A stretch of 64,000 bases of DNA from assembly GCA_009760855.2 (NCBI GenBank), contig WPIO01000003.1, positions 7,523,501 to 7,587,500 of the forward strand, read 5' to 3'. Shown here piece after piece: positions 11,901-55,539 of this stretch. The stretch's first letter is position 1, and every line of letters starts with the position of its first letter. The notes beneath the pieces were generated by a model. The model was not told the origin of the DNA. It saw only the letters and a list, made by a program, of their open reading frames with translations, and did no database searches. The stretch comes from Cristatella mucedo. Taxonomy: Eukaryota; Bryozoa; Phylactolaemata; Cristatellidae. The translations under genes and the position numbers were made by a program.

Positions 11901-12640
11901 ATTATCTTTGCCAAGGGCCAATCGCGCAAAAGAAGCACCTAGCACGCACGCCAGTCGCACGGGCCAGGCCTGGCTCCTGACGGTGCTCTTCAATCCACAC
12001 CATCCACATCTTCAATCCGCGCGGTTCGCTCAGGGGCATCGTCCGGACCATCTGCAGCCACAATCGGGACAAAGACTCTGAATGCCGAGAGCTACACCCG
12101 AAAGACGATGATGTTCACTAGCAAACTAGTCTGCTCTGAGAGGCCTTAGGAGTTCCACAATCGGCATGCCATACAAATGATGCCTTACAGCAAACTCGGC
12201 AACTAGCATAGCAGAGCTGTGTGTCGCATAGCAGAAATGTATCATACAGCAACTAAATTCTGGAGCATAGGCAACGTGCAAAAAGGTCAGGCTTGAGTAA
12301 TGCTAGTAGTTACAAATTGACACCTCCAAATGGTACTGTGCAGCAATCGCCTCTCAATCGCCTCAGCTCACTCAATCTTTCTACAAGGACATGCCCTTCT
12401 AAAGAAGATGCAGGCAGACAGGAATGCAAGCTCAGTGTGTAATTCACTACTCCTAAAGTGATAAAAAGGGGGCCGGGTCATTTCCTTGGGAGTTGCCCAG
12501 GCATTCCAGCAGCTGCTCACACCCAACTATAGACTTTAAACGATAGTTCATACCATTTAGATGCCCATAGCCTGACAAATCACCACCCTCACAATCCACC
12601 GTGGATGCAGGTTTCGAAGCAGCGAGCTACTCACCCGACA
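9000..12640. other. Gene-poor intergenic stretch
   Basis: No coding exon, RNA gene or recognisable mobile element found. 10.6-12.1 kb is distinctly GC-richer and shows overlapping open frames on both strands without family resemblance. It could be part of a long NUP210 3' untranslated region, but I see no clear polyadenylation signal to prove it. Confidence 0.45.
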
Positions 12641-12644
12641 AGGT

Positions 12645-13075
12645 AATAATAATAATAATAATAATACATTGGTATAGCTCCCTCAGAGAACTGCATCTCT
12701 CTCTAGGCACTACAGATGCTGCATATAAAGCATTACCAAATATTTGGTGGTATCTAGCAAGCAGCAGGCACAAGCAGGTACATGCACACGAAGGACGAAT
12801 CACAAAGACCCACCAAATGCTGTAATAAAGAGGTCCGTTTTAAGCTTCTTTTCAAATATGTAGCTAAGACCTCAATTCCAAGAGGCACTTGACAAACGAC
12901 AGCGGTCGGCAAGAGCCAACACTGCTATTAATTGTTTGGCCGGCATTGATTGGCACCATTGCTAGCATTGTTAGGCAATGAATGTGCTCTATTGACACCT
13001 CTAAGATTTCAATGACTCTCAAGCTCAGCCGATGAAGGAAACCGAAGGCTGAGATCACCAGCTAAGGCAGTTATC
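12645..13075 (-). mobile_element. LINE-A 3' end with (ATT)n tail
   Basis: It begins at its 3' side with an 'aat' triplet run (12645-12665), then the complement of the family tail ('agagaactgcatctctctct') and a damaged stretch of the C-terminal protein. Confidence 0.7.
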
Positions 13076-13510
13076 GAACAGCGAATTGAATTGCATGCTT
13101 TGCACAGCCCACAAGCTTAATAATTATCCATGATACAAATTTTGTTTGGAAGGCTTATCATATTAATTCTGCATAGACATGGTGCTTAGTCACGACTCTC
13201 ATTTCGTGTCACTCACACAATGCCTTCAGTCTGAGCAAATATTGCACAGCAGTTTCCTCGGTGGTTGTACAAATTCACTCCACCCCCCAGTAATAGCTAA
13301 GGATCGGGGCAGCTGAAAACCACTCTATGGTCTCATATTACGTCCTGGGCGATTTTGGTCCATTATCAGTAAGTTGTATTACTGCATTCGTACTAAATGT
13401 AATGCTTCCAAAGTTTAGCACCTCAATCTCGACGGCTCAAGCAATTTGCTTCTAATCAGAGGGTTGACTAGCACAATAATTGAGACAAAGCCGACCCTCA
13501 ACTGGAAGGA

Positions 13511-45849
<32,339 letters not shown>

Positions 45850-45989
45850 CTTACAAGAAATGGCAATCCAAAAGCGCCAATCAGATTCGTTGAAAAAACA
45901 GCAAGCTCAGCAAGATATAAGGCCAGCACTACCTATGGCAGAACTTGACAAAGATGGTGGTTTTATGGGAGAATATGAAGAAAATACTT

Positions 45990-46470
45990 ATAAAATTGGT
46001 CCGACAACCGAATATTTGTTTAGGGTACCTTTCAAAAGACAAACCTGTTTGAAATAGGATCTAAAGCTCTGACGACTTCCACATGAAAAATGATAACGCG
46101 AATCATACCTAACATGGATATAAACCGGAAGCAACATATCTACAAATAAAAATTGTACCTATCTTTGCTTTACATGCGACTTGCTTTCCAACAAGTTGAA
46201 CCTCGGTAGATCAAGGTACATTCGTGACACTTGTTGAGGTGCACGCTTGTGACTTTTATACCACTTCGTTTTCAGTGTAACTTGATGCCTTGTACATTCT
46301 ATAACTCGGCTAATAGTTCACCTATCAGAGTAAAATTTGAAATGAGTTCAGCTCTGCCTGTGTGACTTGCGTTTATTTCTGGATTTTGGTTGGATAAGTT
46401 TTGCTATACATGTCCATGGTTGCAGAAAAAAGCTCAAGAACATTTTATGCTCACGGAGAAATACCAATAT
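45990..46470 (-). repeat. Element C copy
   Basis: It reads in reverse: 'tctgacgacttccacatgaa', 'ataaaccggaagcaacatat', 'ttgaggtgcacgcttgtgac'. It lies just upstream of the first readable NUP210 exon. Confidence 0.8.
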
Positions 46471-46654
46471 TTGCTGCTAGCCAGTTAAAGACTATGCTCA
46501 GTAACATTTAACAATCATTACAAAATGAGCACTCCAAGTACCGAACAACCATTTACAGTAACCAGTGATGGGTTTGCACTAACAACAAATAAGTACCTTG
46601 CTTACTCACGCATTCACACATTCTCAAACATGCACGTGCACACTCTCTCAAACA

Positions 46655-47068
46655 CACACACACACACGAGCGCACGTACACACGAGCGCACGTACACACG
46701 AGCGCACGTACACACGAGCGCACGTACACACGAGCGCACGTACACACGAGCGCACGTACACACGAGCGCACGTACACACGAGCGCACGTACACACAGCGC
46801 GTACACACGAGCGCACGTACACACGAGCGCGTACACACGAGCGCACGTACACACAGCGCACGAGCGCACGTACACACACGAGCGCACGTACACACAGCGC
46901 ACGTACACACGAGCGCACGTACACACGAGCGCACGTACACACAGCGTACGTACACGAGCGCACGTACACACGAGCGCACGTACACACGAGCGCACGTACA
47001 CACGAGCGCACGTACACACGAGCGCACGTACACACGAGCGCACGTACACACGAGCGCACGTACACACA
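46655..47068. repeat. 16-bp minisatellite, about 25 copies
   Basis: The unit is 'cacacgagcgcacgta' with shortened variants (for example missing 'cgag'). All six frames stay open through it because the unit has no stop, so long 'proteins' of THERTYTRAHVHTSAR type are an artefact. The unit alternates purine and pyrimidine except at one GAG step. Confidence 0.95.
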
Positions 47069-47289
47069 TCCCTGGTAAACGCTATGGACTTCCCCTAGAA
47101 ATACGCATACGAACAAGTAGACACAAATTTGCATGCAATAAATATACTTTATTTGATTGAAAATATATGCTTCATATAGTGTATGACAAACACAATGACG
47201 AATAAGCAATCTTAAAAAAAAGCTCACTTTTTCATGCAAAAATTAATGGCAACTACATTAAAAAAATGAAATATAATCACAGCCTAATT

Positions 47290-48560
47290 AAACAAACCTT
47301 TAATTCTGCTCTCAACAGTTCATTTCAATGAGAACATTGTTGTTGCTTGGCTTGAAAAAGAAGAAACTGATTTCTTGTGGATCTTTAACATTCAATCGAT
47401 TTTGACTTTCCCTTTTGAACAAGTGCTGAAAATCCTGACTCGAACAGGTATGAAGTGCAAAGCTGGATCAGTACCCATTTCTCACTTTACAAGACGAGGG
47501 TAGGCTTGCTTCAACACATACCAAACTTCTCCAAGGCTCTTCGAGTGGAATTGATTTCCTAAAATCTCCTTAGTCTTGGGAGTCAATTTCGTTATCGGGC
47601 AAGATCTATATCACTAATTCGGTCAATGTCGGCATGGAAAGATTAAGAAATCCCCATTTAAACTTTTAAGGTCACCTACGCAGAAGCAATCTTTGAAAGA
47701 GTTCTGTAGAGTGCACAGCAGATGTCTACAGAATTTTGCCAGACAAGAAATTGGCTGGGCTTTGTAGTTGTCAACCTGCTGCTGTCTCCTCTCCTCCTCC
47801 TCCACAGTGGTAGTTTGGCCAGAAAAGCTTGCAGTCTTTCAGCAGCACCCACAACGGTTATTCCAGGGCCTTGAATCGCAAGATATACATCATTCACGTG
47901 GCCAAAATATGCCCACCACTTAGGTCAAGTCGTGAATGAATTCCATACTGTCAAATTGTCTCTGAGAGTGGGCTTTCTTTTTCTCTCTAAAAAAAAACTT
48001 CTTCGGCTCGAAGTTCAATCAAGTACTTCAACACTTGTCTTCTGAAAAGGCAGCTACCTTCTGCGTGGTGGGAAAGATTATTTTGCTCCCTCTTCTTGAT
48101 AAAAACCTCTGGAAAAAGCAATACTTAAAACTTCTGCCTATTATGAAGTTGGCGACCTTCACGACAGTGCAAGATTTCTTTCAGAATTGCTGGCCGAGTC
48201 TTTGCTTCCAACGTATGCTGATGCAGATATAATGGGTCAGTGTGACCTGGTGAGCCTCTTTCTTTACCAAAGAAGCAAAAGGAGATGGATCGCAAAGCAT
48301 ACCTGGTGTTCCGTCTGTGCAGGAAGACTTTCCTCGTCAAAATTTTGCTTGGGAAGAAATATATACATGTCTCAAGATATCGATAGCCTCTGCAGTTTCG
48401 TAAAGGGGCTAACAAAATAGAAATTCTTCTTTGAAAGCATCAGCATGCATATGGTGGAGGAAAAAAATCATGTGCAGGCTGTACTGAGAGACATTTGTGG
48501 TTTCATCCAGTTGCACACTGAACGAAAATAAAGCTTCTGCCAATTCTTCCCTTGCCCACT
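47290..48560 (-). pseudogene. Decayed hAT-superfamily transposase (ZBED5/GTF2IRD2-like lineage)
   Basis: The minus strand shows pieces of a hAT transposase in the right order. Near 48540-48420 is SFSVQLDETTNVSQYSLHMI with EEFLFC, the catalytic-core start where LDE is the family's usual word. Near 47897-47800 is MNDVYLAIQGPGITVVGAAE then LQAFLAKLPLWRR, the helical insertion region. Near 47470-47395 is TSYLFESGFSALVQKGKSKS, the C-terminal dimerisation signature. Many stops and frame changes separate them, so it is dead. I did not find its terminal inverted repeats. Confidence 0.8.
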
Positions 48561-49084
48561 TTTGTTGTAGGAATCGTTAACAAGATACATGTTTTAACTT
48601 TTCTGGCTACACATCATGGACCAAACTTGTGTAGAGATAACATTCGCACCATTATTGTCCATCGAAAGGCATGAAAAATAACCTTAGTTAATTGATTGCT
48701 TTTTCGTAAATAGCCTCTTAATTTTTTTCAACGGGGAAACTATTCTAAAAGTTTAAACCTGCCGATTTCGACCATTGTATGCTGTCTGACAGGTTCAGTG
48801 GCATCCTATGCTTCCCTACATGTTGACTGATTTTCCTCAGTAACCAAAAATGCATACAACTTGAAATAAAAATCGTGAATATAAATGCAAACTATTTATT
48901 TGACTTGCATATATCCCCTGAAGATCAGCAGTGGACCCGTTGCGAGTCCACGAATGCTAGGTTAAGAGCACCCCCCCACCTAAATGGAAGGTCGGGTAAA
49001 TATTCATTTTGAAAATCAAAACCTTAGCTAAAGCTTGACGAACCTTAAAAACTTTATTACGTGTAATAATATAATTCATTCATT

Positions 49085-49218
49085 TCTAGAGCGCGACAAG
49101 AGAACTTAATCTCTATTCAGACGCTTCACAAATGCCTCGGGGCTCGAGCCCACGACCTCAGCCAGACCTTGGTCGGGGCGAGAGCACCTTAACAGCTGGA
49201 CCGAACCAGCTCGGTAAT
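49085..49218 (-). mobile_element. tRNA-headed SINE, family T2
   Basis: On the minus strand: head 'gagctggttcggtccagctg', B box 'gggctcgagccccg', tail with 'gagattaagttctcttgtcg'. Confidence 0.8.
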
Positions 49219-50050
49219 CCTCATCATGCAGTATAGAACAGTCCTCTGTAAAATAAATAAATAAATCCTGTAACTCGTCGGATACACTGAAGTTAATAGA
49301 CCTCTAAAACTTTCAGGTCACTTCGAACTCTTTACTAGACGAGGGTACAGGCTTTTCCATTGTATAATTAAGGAGCAAGCTTTAGGAGTCAGTGACTCTG
49401 GATATTGCACAAGTCTCGCATCTGGCTAGCTGACTATGCTCTCACAACGGCATATGTCAAACTATATGAAAAGCTTTAAGAAATAAAAAAAAAATCCTGC
49501 TACTGACAAAACCCAATCAGTATTCAGTAACGAAAACCCCCACCACCTAGACGGCAAGGTACCATGAGTAAGCCACGGTTTACAGCACTAGGACTTGAGA
49601 GGGGCTACCTGAAGTAGCCAAACGGCTATGAAGGAGCTATGGCAGCAAGTTGATATGTTGACTCCAAGACAAAAGGCACGTGGCAGGACTGACTGTAAGG
49701 ATTATCTATATAGCCCACACTAGAAAACAAGCATGTTCGAACCAAACTCCTGAGCTTGGTACAGCGCCGGTGGCTGTAAGCATGCGTGCTGTGTACAGCC
49801 ATGGGACCCATGGAGAGAGAGCACTTAAAGATCAGGAAACTGCATGTATCTGCAATGCGGGGAATTGCACGTAATCTCCACACCAGTCGTCTTAGTAGCT
49901 CTAGCATTGCTTGAGAGAGGATCTCTTTAGCAACTTATAAGTGTAACAGATGCAGTAAACCCGAGGTTCCAAATTCGAGTCCTACGGTAAGATGTCTCAC
50001 AGGCCAATTGATAATGTACTACAAGCCCGTATGCCCACAAGGCTTTAGTG

Positions 50051-50384
50051 CAGAGGCCGGCGAGCTCCCGCCTTTAGGCCAGACACGGCCTAGCTAGCTA
50101 GTACTCCAGTCCGGCCTAATGCCCCCTAGTTATTTATTGTTGGATCCGACCAAATTGAATTGTCGTGGTTTTGTTCCCCTTCATTACCGCTGGTTGCAGC
50201 TCAAGCTGTGGCCCGAGTTTATTTTAGAACTGGCGTGTGGCACTTGTATGAAACAGAAGTGCCTGACCGGGGAGGGATGATAAATGTCAACCCCTATAAT
50301 TGCCATGCCCATCTGCTGCGACTGTTTGCTTGTTCGTCTGGTCACGCCCACTCCACGGTAGTCCGGAAAGTTTGCCGACCCCTG
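50051..50384. mobile_element. hAT MITE with 8-bp target-site duplication
   Basis: The left end is 'cagaggccggcgagctcc'; the right end read inward is 'caggggtcggcaaacttt'. These are typical hAT ends. It is flanked by CTTTAGTG (50043-50050) and CCTTAGTG (50385-50392), seven of eight bases alike, the target length expected for hAT. At 334 bp it has no transposase. Confidence 0.85.
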
Positions 50385-51054
50385 CCTTAGTGCAAGGGGA
50401 CTGCCAGGCTGAAGTCCCCTTCCCCCAGCTAGTGCCTGGTATCCGATGCTCTGCCTGTGATGCCATTCTTCTCCAAAAATCCTCAAAGACAATAAAGAGC
50501 CATTTGGGCCCTTTTTGGCCATACAGCAAAACCATTCTTGAAATACAGGCTGGAGTGCTACAGGCAGGTGTACACCCTGATTCACTTGCATCTTTTTGGT
50601 ACTATACAAACCAGACAGACGTTATCCTAGTTTTATGAGAAAAACTTACTGGTCGTTTGCCAGCCTGAAATGAAAATGTGTCTCGGGTTGTTGATTCGGT
50701 AGCAACAAATTCCTGGAAACATGATACCAACACTTCGAAAGTAGTCACCACTTCGTCTTCTAGTTGTTGTGGCCTTGGGAATTAGCTATTTATTAACACT
50801 TTTGTGCATGGCCGATTCGCCAGCATTCTTCGATCAGCATTTCGGAAAGCGCTTTCAGAGGATGGCAAAAGAAATGCAGTCTCGATTTTCGACCACGTGA
50901 AGCAATTTCAGGAAGAAAATAACTTATTGCATATAAGAAAATGGGTCGTGATTGCTATTAGGGGAGTGGGTATGCCTCGGCTGTCAGTATCTGACCAATG
51001 CAGACAGCTAGGCTCATGGTTAGTACATCACATGAGAAACCATACAGTAAAGAT

Positions 51055-51150
51055 CAGCTTATTTATTTTTCCTTTGCAGCAAATGTAAAGCGCCTAGAAA
51101 GAGATTGACTTCTCTGAGGGCACTATATCAAATGTATTATCATTATTATT
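51055..51150 (+). mobile_element. LINE-A 3' tail
   Basis: 'tttgcagcaaatgtaaagcg' then 'gagattgacttctctgaggg' and a short 'att' run. Confidence 0.78.
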
Positions 51151-51164
51151 ATTCGAGAGACTCG

Positions 51165-51300
51165 TGTATACCGCTAGAGATTAGCCTTAACGGCTTTCAT
51201 CTGGTTGGTACAAGTAATAAAGAACAGCTTGCTTCTAGATAATCAAACGACCTGGGTCGTGAAAATGCAAGATACCCAACCTCCTCAGTGGGGGTTCTCA
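51165..51300 (-). mobile_element. tRNA-headed SINE, family T1 (strongly diverged)
   Basis: Only parts of the body ('gattagccttaacggctttc') and a trace of the head ('cgacctgggtcgtgaaaatg') remain. Confidence 0.5.
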
Positions 51301-51369
51301 CTGTTCCAGTCAAGTTTTAGAGCTAATCTCTCTCTACCAAGTCAGCGTTATTGCAAGTTTATAACGACC

Positions 51370-52615
51370 TCGTCATGAGTGCTAGTTCTGCTGGATGCCT
51401 CGGCAGCATTTGATAGCATTGATCACCAAGTCCTTCTTCGAGTTCCTATTACCAAAACTGGGTATCACTAGCCCTGCACTGCAATGGTTTAGGTACTATC
51501 TCATGACAGATTTGAGAACATATATGTCAACAGGCAACAATCCTCCTAGGAACCAACAAAATACTACCTCAGTGACAGATATAAAAACAAAGACGTCAAT
51601 GGTCAATAGTCATCTGAAGAGCCATCAAAGTGGGGGGGGGACCCAGGGATCTGTTCTTGTTCCACTGTTTTCACAATTCATACTCTCCCTCTTGCCAATG
51701 TAATCGCCATGCACATTTTAGGCCTTCATTTCTAAACAGATGTAACAAACCTCTGTTTTTGTGCCTTCTAAAACACTAAAGTCTCTCAACTCCGGTGCCG
51801 CATATATAAAAATAATAATAACATACTTGATAAAGTGCCCTCAGAGAACTCAATCTCTTTCTAGGCGCTTTACATTTGCTGCAAAGGAAACACGATCGAC
51901 AAAATATACTGTTGACATCTGTACTTGGATGGCATCAAACTTTCTCAAATTGAATGACAATAAAACCAACTTACTAGTTAAGGGCAAACCTACTGTTATT
52001 AAGAAATTCATCCCAAGAGAACTTAATCTCTATTCAGACGCTTCACATATGCCTCGGGGCTCGAGCCCACGACCTCAGCCAGACCTTGGTTGGGGCGAGA
52101 GCACCTTAACAGCTGGACCAAACCAGCTCGGCTAAACTTCCATAACTCATTTCTCTAAGGTATTCCTGCCTATACAAAAAGATGCTTACTGCTGGTGCAA
52201 AACTACAGTTAGGCTTGTTTGTCGTAAACGCTGGACAGCCACATTAAACATTTCTCACCAATCTGCTTCCCATCAAGCACCATATCGACTTCAAAGTTTG
52301 GTCACTCCCTCCTAGGTCCCTTCATTCTCTTGCTCCTGCCTACTAATCCGAAATACTTCATGATCAGGCTTCCCTGGTACCATCAACTCGGCTGAATCAT
52401 ATAGTTTACCAGTTCCTCTAACCAACCTCGCATCCTGGAGACCCTTCCTTCAGTTTGCATGCTCCAAAAGCCCGGAACTCACTCCTGATTGATGTACGGA
52501 CATCCTGACTTGATATTTGCTTAAAAACCTATATGTTCGACCAAGAATTCAGCGAAGCACAAATAGCCTTATCTCAGCCAGAGCCATACAGCAGCGAAAC
52601 CGAATAAAAGCGCAA
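51370..52615 (+). mobile_element. LINE-A fragment with two nested SINE/LINE insertions
   Basis: The plus strand reads LPKLGITSPALQWFRYYL, a GVPQGS-like GGGTQGSVLVPL, then FLKLNDNKTNLLVKGKPTVI and later C-terminal sequence. A reversed LINE-A tail (51805-51900) and a T2 SINE (52012-52135) split it. Confidence 0.75.
52012..52135 (-). mobile_element. tRNA-headed SINE, family T2, nested in LINE-A
   Basis: It is nearly identical to the 49.1-kb copy: 'gctcgagcccacgacctcag' and 'gcaccttaacagctggacc' on the plus strand. Confidence 0.82.
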
Positions 52616-54190
52616 ATTATATTGTCGCCGTTCGCCAGGAGGGCGGGCGATAAGCCCGCGCGAAAAAGGTCGCCCGACAAGGTCGACCGCTGACCCTGTA
52701 CAAGTCTGGGAGCGATTACAGGTACTACAATGCAAGTCGCCTCCTCCTAACTGATTTCACTCATAAAAAACTGCCAGATTTTGCATGACAAGAGTTCGTC
52801 TCATGGCAAAGCGACCATTACGCAGCTAGCGACGACGGAGAGTTGCTAGCGTCATACCCACCAAGTAAAACACGAGACGGTGTCGTGGACCTCTACAGTG
52901 AAGTTCGACGCGTGCAAGCTCCAGTATGGTAGTAATATTTTTGGAACACTTAGTTTTGCGGTAGATACTATGGTCGGCGAAAGCAGAATCCCAGCAGCAA
53001 GCGGTAACAGGAAATTTACCGCCATGCTCGGGCTGCACCCGGCGGGTCAAGGTCGGTTCCGTTTAAGGGTTGATGGCGAAGGCGTGGATATAATACGATC
53101 TCTAATGTTCACAGTTTCCTATATAATGAAGTCTAATGATTATAGAATTAAATATACCTATTATTTTTAAAATATTGTTTTGTTTTCATCAACTACTCGT
53201 AAAGCCATCATTAATGGCTTTCGGCTCCGCTAACCTGCATGCACAGAAAGCGATGTGACATAAGTATCTACCGGGTATGCTTTGTAACCCCCAAGTATCC
53301 GCAGATATACACTGCGATCGCCTTAGGAGGGACGCAGTTGCAGTCGAGCAAAAACTCTCACTATTGGGTAAACCGAGCGCGCGGAATTACTGCTAAGTGC
53401 TTGGACTGCATATTTTCGCACAGGGCAGCTACGAGTCCGCTTATCAGCCTCTGCTGTTTGCATGCGTGTGAGCAATCGGACAAGCCTGAAGTTCAACCGA
53501 ATAAGCGACTGTTTGTAGCAAATCATAGGGATCTATGCGGAAACTAGTGGCTATGCTGGCCGACGCATGCAACGAATTACCCTAATCCGCTGCAACGAGC
53601 TCGAATTAAGGGAAAATAGCCCGAAAATCGACACCCCGAAGCCGAATGTCGAGTGAATATTGCAGGACGCAGCCATCGTAATGTACGCTTAGAATTTATT
53701 ATAATGTAATAATGTTCGCTTATAATGTACGCTTACCATTTTAATGTACGCGCTCACGCGTCGTCACGCAAATGCGCTACACAGATTTTGGTCACGGCCG
53801 CAATCCACTCGAATCCACCAGAATTCAGCAGAGCGAAGCTTCCGGGCGCTGTACAAATATATATTCAAGGCCTTCGTGGGAATTTGTGCCGGGGCGTTTT
53901 GTCTGGTGTAATTCATTGCGGCGTCATTCGTCGGGCTTGGCAGCGATAATATAACTCAACGACAACCGCTAGTTATCTCTAGAATTGGCATAACCCGGTT
54001 CTTTTAGGATGCTAATGTTTTAATATTTACATCTTCTGGCTTCCGCGGATGCTCATTCCAATGCATAACTTTGCGTCGTATCGGCTTATTGACAGTAATA
54101 AAGAATCAGCTGCCTTTAAACTGCATAGCTTGGTAGACGATTATCGCGAATCTCGGACGCTCGCCTGCAGTGCGGCAGCTGCGTTCGCTA

Positions 54191-54423
54191 TAATACTAGG
54201 AAAAGCAATCACCTTTCGCTGTTCTAAAGGCCGTGGGCAAATATCTTCGGCAGGAGCCAAAGCTTGAAAAGCTGCATCCATTCAAACCACTAAGAATGTT
54301 TCTCAAGCTGGGACCTCTCAGGCCAGGCATCGTTGCGAGCGTGCTTGTTGATGATCCATACATAGAACGGCGGTTCGTCCACGGCAGCATACTAGCATAC
54401 GAGTGTACCGACCGTACAATGTG
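54191..54423 (+). CDS. Unrecognised coding-like exon, ends at TGA
   Basis: After a possible acceptor 'cgctataatactag' the plus strand is open for about 77 codons: SPFAVLKAVGKYLRQEPKLE, PFKPLRMFLKLGPLRPGIVA, VLVDDPYIERRFVHGSILAY, then ECTDRTM and TGA at 54421-54423. The composition is that of a soluble globular protein, and codon choice is not that of the AT-rich surroundings. I do not recognise the family and will not guess a function. It might be a gene, a fragment of an old integrated element, or chance. Confidence 0.35.
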
Positions 54424-54695
54424 AGGCCGAAAGTCATATTAGTAAAGTCAAAAAGGTTACTTCTGGTGCACTTCTGGTGCACTTCTGGTGCAGGCCTGGT
54501 TTGTATACTAGTTTTTTTTATAAATATTTTCCTTCCAAGCGTCAGTCATAAAACTTCGGATTGCACAATATTATTAATAATATTTTGTCTTTTGGAAGGT
54601 GATTGACCTATTCTTTAAAAATATTCCCTTAAACGGAGTTTCTCGCCACTTATAACTCACTTGGCGCCGGTTTTGACATATCCAAAAGTAATATA

Positions 54696-54832
54696 TTGAA
54701 AAATAAATTAGCCTTTAACATTGCGGACATCAAAGGCTTGTATATGGGAGGCGAGAACCATGGTCTCGACTTTCTCAGACAACGATCAGTCGATCGACCA
54801 TTTCTATCCTATGCGCTCAGGTACGCTCTGAT
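54696..54832 (+). CDS. Unrecognised coding-like stretch
   Basis: Open reading of about 42 codons: NIADIKGLYMGGENHGLDFL and RQRSVDRPFLSYALR, followed by a fair donor 'CTCAG|gtacgc'. It may belong with the stretch at 54191-54423, but that one ends in a stop, so they would not be one simple message. Function unknown. Confidence 0.28.
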
Positions 54833-54859
54833 CTCGCCCCGGCGTTGGGGCCCTTGCAT

Positions 54860-54930
54860 GAGAGTAATAATAATAATAATAATAGGTTGTTTATACAGCA
54901 CCAGAAGACAACTCAATCTCTATCGAGATG
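54860..54930 (-). mobile_element. T2/LINE-A-type 3' tail
   Basis: 'aataataataataataggt' followed by a diverged tail complement 'acaactcaatctctatcgag'. Confidence 0.55.
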
Positions 54931-55061
54931 CTTTTCAACTCGATGCAAGAGAACCCATAACCACGGGTTAGCGACGAGTATGCAAAAGCAAACAAGCATC
55001 GCGCTTAGGACAGCATGCAAAAGAAAACGTGGAAAAATTAAAATCAAGAATATTACCTGAT

Positions 55062-55192
55062 TAAACAGCCTCATTTGTAAGCGGCAGAGGAGCCTTAACG
55101 GCTATCACCGTCGCTTGCAGTCGGCGATAAAAGATCTCCAGCTGCAGTATTCGAACTCACTACCTAGGTATGTCGTGAAGAGCGAGTATTTA
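55062..55192 (-). mobile_element. tRNA-headed SINE, family T1
   Basis: The complement of the full T1 body: 'ctgattaaacagcctcattt', 'agccttaacggctatcaccg', then the B box complement 'gcagtattcgaactcactac'. Confidence 0.8.
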
Positions 55193-55272
55193 ATAATAAT
55201 AATAATGCACTTAATAAAGCGCCCTCAGAGAACTCAATCTATTTCTAGGCGCTTTGCATTTGCTGCAAAAGG
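55190..55272 (-). mobile_element. LINE-A 3' tail
   Basis: 'aataataataatgcacttaa', then 'agagaactcaatctatttct' and 'gctttgcatttgctgcaaaa'. Confidence 0.75.
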
Positions 55273-55317
55273 ATTTGACTCCTGGGCTGACTCGACCCAA
55301 GACACTCATGGCCACCA

Positions 55318-55395
55318 GCATGGTGTAACATGCATGGTGTAACATGGTAATGTAAGCATGGTAATGTAAGCATGGTATGTAAGCATGGTGTAACA
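55318..55395. repeat. Short tandem repeat of 'catggtaatgtaag'-type units
   Basis: Five or so imperfect units of 10-14 bases built from 'catggtgtaa' and 'catggtaatgtaag'. Confidence 0.75.
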
Positions 55396-55539
55396 AAAAA
55401 TACCAAGTTCGCTGGGGCCAAGAGAAAGCTGACCGAAACTGATACGTCTTAATACGAAACTTGGGAGAAGCTATGGGTCTGCTAAAGAGGCTCGTGAAGC
55501 GAGTAAAGTGACCTGAAAAAGCCAGAGGTCAAAATCAAA

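Larger units (their letters stand above)
52620..54870. other. Unassigned region with coding-like stretches
   Basis: No family of mobile element is visible. Three plus-strand stretches look like coding exons but I do not recognise them: 52898-53110, about 54190-54423 and about 54696-54832. A triple 'acttctggtgc' repeat (54462-54494) and repeated 'aatgtacgctta' words (53680-53740) lie between. Confidence 0.45.

Noticed and set aside
46655-47068. Regular repeats reminiscent of a CRISPR array
   Set aside because: Units are contiguous with no unique spacers, and the genome is eukaryotic.
46525-47239. Long open frames (up to 228 codons, both strands) of THERTYTRAHVHT-type sequence
   Set aside because: They are produced by a 16-bp tandem repeat whose unit has no stop in any frame; no start context, splice or family support.
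50653-50716. Minus-strand exon-like stretch (TESTTRDTFSFQAGKRP) with acceptor and donor, considered as the missing NUP210 exon
   Set aside because: It does not end in the TG needed for the split Trp codon and lacks the N-terminal motif of the family.
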